This document shows, one piece after another, positions 5,496 to 11,314 of a stretch of DNA of 13,867 nucleotides. Location of the stretch: assembly GCA_023386115.1 (NCBI GenBank), contig JAEWKL010000174.1:1-13867 (forward strand), written 5' to 3'. Below the pieces are notes generated by a model, which saw only the letters and a list, made by a program, of their open reading frames with translations, made no database searches and was not told the origin of the DNA. How positions within the stretch are numbered: the first letter of the stretch is position 1; each line of letters starts with the position of its first letter. The position numbers and the translations under genes were made by a program. Origin of the DNA: Pseudomonadota bacterium. GTDB taxonomy: Bacteria > Pseudomonadota > Alphaproteobacteria > Rhizobiales > Beijerinckiaceae.

Positions 5496-6245
5496 GTGAC
5501 GAAGAAGCAGCGCAACCGCCGCAAGGCTCGCCGGCAGCAGTCCGTGAAGCACGCCCAGACCGCGGCGCGCCATGATCGCGAGAAGGCCATCAAGCGCCGC
5601 CTGCGGGCCCGTGAGCGGGTGATCCTGCCCGTCGGCCGGGAATGGCTCGCGGTGGAGGCCTACCCGCTCGGCGGCTCACGGTGCGCCCGGGCGCTCTCCG
5701 CCGCCGGCCTGCCGGTGTTCGAGGCCCGGGAGAAGACCCGCGAGCAGCGCGAGGGCAGTCCTCCACGCGTCGCCATGGTGCCGATCATGCGCCGGGTGCT
5801 ATTCGTCGGCTTACGCGCCTGGTCCGACATGCGGCTGATCGAGGAGTGCTGGCACGTCTGGCGGGTGTTCTCGGTCACCGTCCAGGGCTTGGACTGGGTG
5901 CCGCGCGAGCACTACCGCCAGTCGCTGTTCGAGGCCGAGATCCTGGGAGACCGCAGCATGCCGTTCATCTCGGCCGCGGCCATGCAGGAGTTCGCGGACC
6001 ACGTCATCGGCTACAAACGGTACGACGCCCGCACCGGTCTGTCGCACGTTGCGACCGAGATGGAATTGCTGGGGCTGCTGTTCCAGCCGGGTGACCGGGT
6101 GAAGCTCACTGGCGGGCCGTTCGCGTCGTTCCCTGGGGTCGTGGAGGGACACAATTCGAAGACCGACCTCTACACGGTGGGGGTTAGTGTGTTCGGCCGC
6201 GTCACTCACGTCCCCTGTGAGGAGGGGCAGCTTGTTGCGGCTTAA
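5496..6245 (+). CDS. NusG-like (RfaH/NusG paralogue) transcription factor
   Basis: A 249-residue protein. Residues 1-42 are a very basic Lys/Arg-rich extension; about 46-170 resemble an enlarged NGN domain (REWLAVEAYPLGGSRCARAL near 48, IMRRVLFVGL near 97). The C-terminus is a clear KOW domain: PGDRVKLTGGPFASFPGVVE (198-217) and VSVFGRVTHVP (230-240), typical of NusG-type factors that bind RNA polymerase and modulate pausing or termination. Housekeeping NusG is about 175 residues and lacks such a basic tail, so this is a specialised paralogue. GTG 5496 was chosen because GGAGG lies about seven bases before it; the longer open frame upstream is antisense-like and overlaps mucR. Pairing with mucR in one operon suggests control of particular long transcripts. 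Confidence 0.85.
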   Translation: MTKKQRNRRKARRQQSVKHAQTAARHDREKAIKRRLRARERVILPVGREWLAVEAYPLGGSRCARALSAAGLPVFEAREKTREQREGSPPRVAMVPIMRRVLFVGLRAWSDMRLIEECWHVWRVFSVTVQGLDWVPREHYRQSLFEAEILGDRSMPFISAAAMQEFADHVIGYKRYDARTGLSHVATEMELLGLLFQPGDRVKLTGGPFASFPGVVEGHNSKTDLYTVGVSVFGRVTHVPCEEGQLVAA

Positions 6246-6450
6246 ATTTTGGACTCAATCATCTTGATCATTAATCAATCAACTTCCGGCCAGCCTCGTC
6301 TTCAAGATCAAGGTTCGCGCAACCAACGCTGCTGATCCCAAGCAGAACTTCGAACGACGTCTACCGAATGACCGTATGGGGTGGATAGTAGTCAAGATAT
6401 TTCAGGCCTGAAGCGGACGCGGGAGTGAGGTTGCCCTGTCCGCACTGGGT
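6246..6450. other. Non-coding spacer after the NusG-like gene
   Basis: No convincing gene on either strand. Near its start is an imperfectly spaced inverted repeat, TTGAT-CATTA-ATCAA (6264-6278), and the region is AT-rich for about 30 bases. It may hold the transcription end of the preceding operon, but no stem followed by a T-run is visible. Confidence 0.4.
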
Positions 6451-6579
6451 ATGACGCTGCCGATCGACCTGGTTGCCGCCGTGCAGCTGTCCAAAGATGG
6501 TTCGATTGAGCTTGATCAAGGAACACGGATCGCGATGGGGCAATTATGGTTTTTTCCATATCGTGTCACGCCGCTATGA
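6451..6579 (+). CDS. Possible 42-residue ORF upstream of the next small gene
   Basis: From ATG 6451 a 42-residue frame reads MTLPIDLVAAVQLSKDGSIE, followed by LDQGTRIAMGQLWFFPYRVT and PL. Its stop overlaps the next gene's ATG (ATGA at 6576-6579), an arrangement typical of coupled genes. The amino-acid text looks protein-like rather than random, but I do not recognise it and there is no strong ribosome site. It could be a small leader protein or the remnant of a longer gene, since the same frame is open back to 6412. Confidence 0.3.
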   Translation: MTLPIDLVAAVQLSKDGSIELDQGTRIAMGQLWFFPYRVTPL

Positions 6580-6776
6580 CCCTCTACCGAGTTCATCTTA
6601 TGGCTGTCGATGGATCTCTCCACGAAATTCGGGAGCTGGATTGTGATCATGATGATGACGCCATTGATTATGCTGGATGGCTCGACCACTTGGAGGAAAT
6701 CTATGTGTGGGAAGGAGAGCGCCTTGTTGCGCATTTCCCATCTGAGACAATACAGCATTTTCCGTTCAAGCCTTGA
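6576..6776 (+). CDS. Small hypothetical protein, 66 residues
   Basis: From ATG 6576 the protein reads MTLYRVHLMAVDG, then SLHEIRELDCDHDDDAIDYA, and ends with a VWEGERLVAHFP strand. The layout (short N-terminal strand, acidic helix, terminal W-E-x-x-RLV strand) resembles a set of small uncharacterised proteins common in Methylobacterium and rhizobia. I know no function for them. An upstream ATG at 6546 would add ten residues; 6576 is preferred because MTLYRVH is the usual type of start and it overlaps the stop of the preceding small frame. The codon use is moderately AT-rich. Confidence 0.62.
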   Translation: MTLYRVHLMAVDGSLHEIRELDCDHDDDAIDYAGWLDHLEEIYVWEGERLVAHFPSETIQHFPFKP

Positions 6777-6969
6777 TTTGCATGCGTCTGGTGCAGGTTT
6801 ATTTTAGAAATATGATTTGCGGGACTTGAGAAAAATGCTTTGTCATGCAATCTGCGTGATATCAGTTTTATAATTTTTGAATAGTAAAATTCTTAGAAGC
6901 GAGCCTGCCGAAGAGCCGTTTTAGGTTGTGAGCCCCCACACACACGACATTACTGCGTGTCAGAGCCTC

Positions 6970-7221
6970 ATGATTGACCTAACCAAGACCGCGTCGGACG
7001 GCGATTCGGAACGGATCGGCACTTCCGTCAGCCTCGTGCTGATTGATCGGTACGTCGCCAGCCTCAAGGCGCGCTGCGATCCGCAGGCGTCGCTCGGGGC
7101 CGACCTCAAAGCGCGAGGTGAGGACACCCGAGACGCCGATGATTTGCTCAGGGAGTTGGAGCGAGGTCTCATGCTGCTGGAAGCCGCGCAGGCGCGGCTC
7201 AGATCCGAGCAGGAAAAGTGA
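6970..7221 (+). CDS. Small hypothetical protein, 83 residues
   Basis: From ATG 6970 the protein begins MIDLTKTASDGDSERIGTSV and ends in a strongly helical segment, DADDLLRELERGLMLLEAAQ followed by ARLRSEQEK, likely a short coiled coil. A GTG at 6928 in the same frame would add 14 residues, but the possible ribosome site there is too close to it. Codon use is GC-rich and typical of the host, so the frame is probably real. No family is recognised. A perfect TATAAT (6869-6874) lies about 95 bases upstream in AT-rich DNA, without an obvious -35 partner. Confidence 0.55.
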   Translation: MIDLTKTASDGDSERIGTSVSLVLIDRYVASLKARCDPQASLGADLKARGEDTRDADDLLRELERGLMLLEAAQARLRSEQEK

Positions 7222-7259
7222 ACCTTGTCAGCGCCGAAGCGCCGAAACCCGCACCAGTT

Positions 7260-7379
7260 ATGAGCACCGAAGTTGCCCTCTCGATCCCGACTGCGCCTCA
7301 GTCCTTCGCCCAGCAGGCCTGTGACTGCGCCAGGCTCGCCCGTGCCTTGAACACGCGGCGGGCCTACGCCAGCAACTGA
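7260..7379 (+). pseudogene. N-terminal stub of a second tyrosine recombinase
   Basis: The 39-codon frame from ATG 7260 ends ACDCARLARALNTRRAYASN and then TGA. The R-A-x-NTRRAY-x-x-(D/N)W pattern is characteristic of the start of the core-binding domain in many XerC/D-like integrases, where a tryptophan and a catalytic region of more than 200 residues should follow. Here the stop comes exactly where the tryptophan would be (TGA instead of TGG), and the sequence downstream has no recombinase similarity. It is therefore a dead fragment, broken by a stop codon and then by loss of the remainder. It marks an older integration event near the border between the island and the oxidase module. Confidence 0.6.
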
Positions 7380-7508
7380 GGTTGACCCGATTTTCATGGG
7401 GTGGTGATCAGCTTACGGGCGATGCTAGTGACGACGTCGAAGGGAGGCACCAATCGGGAGGAATGGATTGCATGAGCGAGCCAACAGGCACCTTCAGTGC
7501 TGTGACAT

Positions 7509-8207
7509 TCAGCCAGCGATTTGGGCCAACCTGTGCTGATCGACGACGATTACCCGTTCACGGCCGAGTCGCACGATTTTCTGCTTCTGCCAGGCACTGA
7601 GGACTCGACTCACAGTAAAGTACGTGACGCCCGTCATCTCGGCCATATCGTTGCGCGTCACCGGGTGTGTGATCTCTATGCCCTCGGGAGAAGTGCGCCC
7701 GACTTGGCTAGCCAGACGGAGGAGAACGCCGGCGAGTCGTGCCTCCACCCCCTTGGCGCTCAAGTCCGTCACCCGCTCGATCATCTCCCGGGCGCGACCT
7801 CCGACGGTCTTCAGCGCATTCGATGCGACTGGGGGATAGCGGCAAATGAGGTCGAGGATTTGGGTGGCACCCCAACACAGCAAGCTGCAAGGCTTGCTTG
7901 CAATTGCGGTCGCTGGGAATGGAAACTGCTGGAAGACCGCGACGCAACCGACAAGTTCACCGGGTCCCATGAACCGGAGCGTTGTCTGCGCACCGTCCGT
8001 TCCAACACGCGAAAGCTTCACCAGCCCGGTCACGACTTGGAAGAGCTGACTGGGCGCATCCCCCTGGTGGAAGAGGGCAATGCCCTCCGCAATCTGACGG
8101 TGCGTGGCAGCGTCCAGCAAGGCATTGGCTGTTTCGCGATCCAGGTCACTGAATAATGCCCCCTCGCGCAACCTCATCCCCCTCATCCCCTGCGGTGATT
8201 GGTTCAT
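7509..8207 (-). CDS. Crp/Fnr-family transcriptional regulator
   Basis: A 232-residue protein with the standard two-domain layout: a cyclic-nucleotide-type beta-roll sensor (about 15-130; ALFHQGDAPSQLFQVVTGLV, GPGELVGCVAVF), a long dimer helix (about 130-160), and a C-terminal winged HTH (about 175-232; ITHPVTRNDMAEMTGVTYFT then VSRVLSAWQKQKIV). The N-terminal four-cysteine cluster of FNR is absent, so it is not an oxygen-sensing Fe-S FNR. It is closer to the NnrR/DNR/FixK-like or CRP-like branches, and the effector cannot be told from sequence. It is divergent from the cytochrome/oxidase operon and separated from it by 380 bases holding candidate Fnr-type dyads, so it is the likely local regulator. 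ATG 8207 gives a normal length; internal ATGs at codons 8 and 11 are alternatives. Confidence 0.93.
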   Translation of the reverse strand: MNQSPQGMRGMRLREGALFSDLDRETANALLDAATHRQIAEGIALFHQGDAPSQLFQVVTGLVKLSRVGTDGAQTTLRFMGPGELVGCVAVFQQFPFPATAIASKPCSLLCWGATQILDLICRYPPVASNALKTVGGRAREMIERVTDLSAKGVEARLAGVLLRLASQVGRTSPEGIEITHPVTRNDMAEMTGVTYFTVSRVLSAWQKQKIVRLGRERVIVVDQHRLAQIAG

Positions 8208-8251
8208 CGCTCACTTCTGTCCTCATCCTGAGGCTGCCGACCCCCTTCCTG

Positions 8252-8267
8252 CTGTTTCCTCAAACAG
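8252..8267. promoter_or_regulatory. Dyad CTGTTT-N4-AAACAG upstream of the Crp/Fnr gene
   Basis: A perfect inverted repeat with 6-base arms and a 4-base centre lies 45-60 bases before the regulator's start codon. Its size and symmetry suit an autoregulatory operator for a dimeric regulator, although its half-site differs from the TTG-type boxes farther right. Confidence 0.4.
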
Positions 8268-8365
8268 TGGTAGCTCGAGCCGATGACGGCACGCTCTGGA
8301 CAGCTGAGGGAGGGTCGGGGCTTCGGCTGGCTTGAGATCAGTGCACTGCCCGGCTTTTGGGCGCG

Positions 8366-8379
8366 TTGATCCACCTCAA
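8366..8379. promoter_or_regulatory. FNR/FixK-type box, TTGAT-CCAC-CTCAA
   Basis: This 14-base site matches the FNR/NnrR consensus TTGAT-N4-ATCAA at 9 of 10 defined positions. It lies in the middle of the divergent region between the Crp/Fnr gene and the cytochrome operon, so it could serve either promoter. It is a strong candidate binding site for the adjacent regulator. Confidence 0.55.
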
Positions 8380-8451
8380 GTGCGCACAGCAGCACGGCCA
8401 AGCACGGCGGGGGCACGGCGCACGCGGATTTCGGCACAACCTGAGGACTTG

Positions 8452-8467
8452 TTTGCGCAAGCGCAAA
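8452..8467. promoter_or_regulatory. Perfect dyad TTTGCGC-AA-GCGCAAA, Fnr-like spacing
   Basis: A perfect 16-base inverted repeat. Read as TTGCG-CAAG-CGCAA (8453-8466), it keeps the TTG-N8-CAA frame of Fnr/Crp boxes with CG in place of AT. It lies about 120 bases before the first cytochrome start codon, a suitable place for an activator site. No clear -10 could be assigned in the GC-rich DNA that follows. Confidence 0.5.
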
Positions 8468-8587
8468 GAGCGCGGGGCGCTTTCGGCTACGGTGCGAGAA
8501 AGCGGCCCGCTGAGGCCCAGGCATCCACGACGCTATCGGCTCGGAGGTTGCACTGTCCTGCGGGGTTACAGAAGCCGGAGAGCGGTC

Positions 8588-9289
8588 TTGCGCCTAATCC
8601 GTGGCGTTGCTATCGCGACTGCGCTGTTGGTCTTGGGGCCCGCGCAGGCGGAATCCCCTACATCTCCCCCAGACACGATGGCCGAGCGCGTGCTGGCCTG
8701 CGCGCCCTGCCACGGCGTCCAAGGCGAAGGAACGCGCGACCCATACTTTCCGCGCCTCGCTGGCAAGCCGGCAGGTTACCTGTTCAACCAGCTCGTCGCA
8801 TTCAGGAACGGCCGGCGTCACTACCCGCCGATGAACTACCTCCTGGCGTACCTGCCGGAACCGTACCTCAACGAGATGGCCGAGTACCTGGCCGGCTTGA
8901 ACCCACCCCTCCCGCCTCCAGCCGTCCCGGCCGCGGGTAAGGACGTTCTGGCGACGGGACAGAGGCTAGTTGCGCAGGGCGATGCCTCGCGCAACATCCC
9001 GGCCTGCACGAGCTGCCACGGCCCTAACTTGACGGGCATGGAGCCGGGCATTCCCGGTCTCCTGGGGCTCAGGCCCAACTACATCAGCGCGCAGCTCGGC
9101 GCCTGGCGCTATGGCACACGAACCGCTCTCGCGCCGGACTGCATGCAGGTCGTCGCGGGACACCTGACCGAGGCGGACGTGGCAGCAGTGACCGCGTGGC
9201 TCTCGTCGCGACCCGCTCCCGAGGAGCGCCGCTCCGTTCCCCGTGGGACCTACGCGCTGCCCTTCGCTTGTGGGAGCCAGCCCCAGTGA
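8588..9289 (+). CDS. Diheme cytochrome c, c4 type, periplasmic
   Basis: A 233-residue exported protein. The N-terminus, MRLIRGVAIATALLVLGPAQ then A|ES, is a good Sec signal peptide. Two class I cytochrome domains follow, with heme motifs CAPCH (38-42) and CTSCH (140-144); Met82 (YPPM) and the methionine in DCMQVVAGHL are the likely distal ligands. Cytochromes c4 carry electrons between bc1 or dehydrogenases and terminal oxidases, including cbb3 and ba3 types. TTG 8588 is preferred because GGAGAG (8577-8582) lies five bases before it and it places the signal peptide at the N-terminus; the open frame reaching back to 8357 has no such feature. It is the first gene of the oxidase operon, and the next gene starts 11 bases later. 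Confidence 0.88.
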   Translation: MRLIRGVAIATALLVLGPAQAESPTSPPDTMAERVLACAPCHGVQGEGTRDPYFPRLAGKPAGYLFNQLVAFRNGRRHYPPMNYLLAYLPEPYLNEMAEYLAGLNPPLPPPAVPAAGKDVLATGQRLVAQGDASRNIPACTSCHGPNLTGMEPGIPGLLGLRPNYISAQLGAWRYGTRTALAPDCMQVVAGHLTEADVAAVTAWLSSRPAPEERRSVPRGTYALPFACGSQPQ

Positions 9290-9300
9290 GGAGGAACTTC

Positions 9301-10557
9301 GTGGCCAACCTCGCTCGCGCGGCGCTTCCGGCACTGCTCGCCGCGCTCCTCGGTACCACCTCCCAAGCGCAGACCGCACCAGCCGCCCGTGCCGATGAGG
9401 GTGTGCTCGCCAAGGGCGAGTACCTCGCTCGAGCCGGGGACTGCATCGCCTGTCACACGGCTCCAGAGGGCAAGCCCTTCGCCGGTGGCCGATCCATGGC
9501 GACCCCCTTCGGCACGCTCTTCACCTCCAACGTCACGCCCGACCCGGAGACGGGCATCGGCAAGTGGACCGCCGACCAATTCTACCAGATGATGCACACG
9601 GGCCGCTCGCCGGACGGCGGCTTGCTCTACCCAGCCATGCCCTTCGGATCCTACACGAAGGTGACCCGGGCCGACAGCGACGCCATTTACACCTACCTGA
9701 TGTCAGTGCCGCCTGTGAAACAGGTAAACAGACCCCACGACCTCCGGTTCCCGTACAATAACCGCCAGCTCATCCTCGGTTGGCGCACGCTGTTTTTCCG
9801 CGAAGGCGAGTTCAAGCCTGATCCGAAACAATCGGAAGAGTGGAACAGGGGCGCCTACCTGGTCGAGGGCTTGGGCCACTGCGGCATGTGCCACACGCCC
9901 ATCAACGTCCTCGGCGGCAACTCCGAGTCTCAAGCCTTCCAGGGTGGGCTCATCCCGATGCAGAACTGGTACGCACCCTCGCTCACCTCCAATCGCGAGG
10001 CCGGGGTCGGCGACTGGACCATCGAGGAGATCTCCGACCTTCTGCGCACCGGCGTCTCGCGACGTGGCGCGGTCTACGGACCAATGGCCGAGGTCACCTA
10101 CAACAGCCTCCAGTACCTGACGCCCGAGGACACTCGAGCCATGGCCGTCTACCTCAAGAGCCTCGGCCAGGAGGTCCCGCCACCGGTCACGTCGAACGTG
10201 CCCACGGCCGAGAGCAGCCTGCTGCTCTCACTTGGCAAGACGGTCTACGACGCCCAGTGCGCGAGCTGTCACGGCGCGCAAGGGCAAGGTAAGCCGCCGC
10301 ACTACCCGCCGCTGGCCGGCAACCAGTCCATCCAGATGTCTTCCGCGGTGAACGCGATCCGCATGGTGCTGAATGGCGGCTATCCTCCGGGCACGCATGG
10401 TAATCCGCGTCCCTACGGCATGCCGCCCTTCGCTCAGTCGCTCTCGGACAACGAGGTTGCGGCCGTGGTCACATACATCCGCACCACCTGGGGCAACCAC
10501 GGCGCGGCTGTCACCGCGCTGGAAGCCAACCAGCTGCGCTCCGCACCACTGGACTGA
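9301..10557 (+). CDS. Triheme cytochrome c, dehydrogenase-subunit type
   Basis: A 418-residue protein with signal peptide MANLARAALPALLAALLGTT, ending near SQAQ. It has three cytochrome c domains with heme motifs CIACH (48-52), CGMCH (194-198) and CASCH (320-324), and Met113, Met262 and Met374 (PAMPF, YGPM, GMPPF) as probable sixth ligands. This is the layout of the cytochrome subunit of membrane-bound alcohol, gluconate and related dehydrogenases, which passes electrons from a flavin or PQQ enzyme into the respiratory chain. No catalytic partner is encoded in the window, so here it may take electrons from an enzyme encoded elsewhere and hand them to the c4 proteins and the ba3 oxidase. GTG 9301 was chosen for the AGGAGG six bases before it; GTG 9286, overlapping the previous stop, is possible. 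Confidence 0.92.
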   Translation: MANLARAALPALLAALLGTTSQAQTAPAARADEGVLAKGEYLARAGDCIACHTAPEGKPFAGGRSMATPFGTLFTSNVTPDPETGIGKWTADQFYQMMHTGRSPDGGLLYPAMPFGSYTKVTRADSDAIYTYLMSVPPVKQVNRPHDLRFPYNNRQLILGWRTLFFREGEFKPDPKQSEEWNRGAYLVEGLGHCGMCHTPINVLGGNSESQAFQGGLIPMQNWYAPSLTSNREAGVGDWTIEEISDLLRTGVSRRGAVYGPMAEVTYNSLQYLTPEDTRAMAVYLKSLGQEVPPPVTSNVPTAESSLLLSLGKTVYDAQCASCHGAQGQGKPPHYPPLAGNQSIQMSSAVNAIRMVLNGGYPPGTHGNPRPYGMPPFAQSLSDNEVAAVVTYIRTTWGNHGAAVTALEANQLRSAPLD

Positions 10558-10561
10558 GGCC

Positions 10562-10738
10562 ATGCTGAATTCGCCTCCGCTGCCGCGCCGCGACGAGGAG
10601 ACCGAGCGCCGCGACGTGGCCGCCGCCGTGAGGGCGGGCCCGTCCGGCGCCGTGACGGTCGCGGCCATCGCCACGGCCATCGTCGTGGCGTGCTGGTTCG
10701 CCTTCTACCTGTTCGTATTCCTGCCGCGCGGGAGCTGA
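10562..10738 (+). CDS. Small single-helix membrane protein, possible oxidase subunit IIa
   Basis: A 58-residue protein: a charged N-terminus (PPLPRRDEETERRD), then one hydrophobic helix (AVTVAAIATAIVVACWFAFY and onwards, about 30-54) and a short LPRGS end. It starts four bases after the triheme gene and ends 12 bases before subunit II. B-family (ba3) oxidases, such as the Thermus enzyme, have a one-helix subunit IIa next to subunits I and II. Position, size and topology fit such a role, but sequence similarity is too weak to be sure. It could alternatively be an assembly or docking peptide for the cytochromes. Confidence 0.75.
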   Translation: MLNSPPLPRRDEETERRDVAAAVRAGPSGAVTVAAIATAIVVACWFAFYLFVFLPRGS

Positions 10739-10750
10739 CCGGGAGCCCCG

Positions 10751-11314
10751 ATGACAACCCACGACCACGTTGACGAGGGCGCCCGCGTCGCCGAGAGGAT
10801 CGAGCGCCGATGGGCGATCCTATCCATCGCCATCATCGTCGTTCTGGCCGGGATGGCGGCCTTCGCCGGCATCCACCGGGCGACGATGCCCCAAACCCGC
10901 GTCGAGACGGTCCAGCCCCAGACCATCCACCTCACTGGCGAGTTCATCGAGAGCAACCTCGGCAGCGCGGTCGAGCCGGACGGCTCGGTGACGGTACGGG
11001 CTGTCGGCCAGCAATACAGCTTTACGCCCCAATGCATGGTGGTGCCCACCGACACCCCAGTAGTTTTTCGGGCAACGAGCCCCGACGTGGTGCATGGCTT
11101 CCTGATCCAGAAGACCAACGTCAACACCATGCTCGTGCCCGGCTACGTCTCGGAGATCCCGGCCAAGTTCAGCAAGCCGGGCGAGTACCTCATGCCCTGC
11201 CAGGAATACTGCGGTGTGGGGCACGAGGGCATGTGGGCCAAGGTGAAGGTCGTCGAGAAGCCTGATTTCCTGTCCATGATCGCGGTCAACCGGAGGGTCA
11301 CCTGTGTTGAGTAG
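10751..11314 (+). CDS. Cytochrome c oxidase subunit II, ba3-type (CuA)
   Basis: A 187-residue protein with one N-terminal membrane helix (about 22-42) and a periplasmic cupredoxin domain. The CuA ligands are all present: His115 (DVVHGFLI) and the loop Cys150, Glu152 (backbone), Cys154, His158 and Met161 in CQEYCGVGHEGM. Having a single helix and no fused cytochrome c domain is typical of B-family (ba3) oxidases. It accepts electrons from cytochrome c and passes them to subunit I. GGGAG five bases before ATG 10751 serves as ribosome site. Its last 11 bases overlap the start of subunit I. Confidence 0.95.
   Translation: MTTHDHVDEGARVAERIERRWAILSIAIIVVLAGMAAFAGIHRATMPQTRVETVQPQTIHLTGEFIESNLGSAVEPDGSVTVRAVGQQYSFTPQCMVVPTDTPVVFRATSPDVVHGFLIQKTNVNTMLVPGYVSEIPAKFSKPGEYLMPCQEYCGVGHEGMWAKVKVVEKPDFLSMIAVNRRVTCVE

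Noticed and set aside
6207..6215. CACGTCCCC match to the tRNA 3' end
   Set aside because: Only nine bases, in the coding sequence of the NusG-like gene; chance match.
6264..6278. TTGAT-CATTA-ATCAA inverted repeat as an Fnr box
   Set aside because: The spacer is five bases, not four, and it lies just after a stop codon in AT-rich DNA rather than before a likely target.
7382..7600. 72-codon plus-strand frame between the integrase stub and the Crp/Fnr gene
   Set aside because: It overlaps the regulator antisense for its last third and has no family resemblance; a segment starting MSEPTGTF has a nearby GGGAGG but could not be identified.
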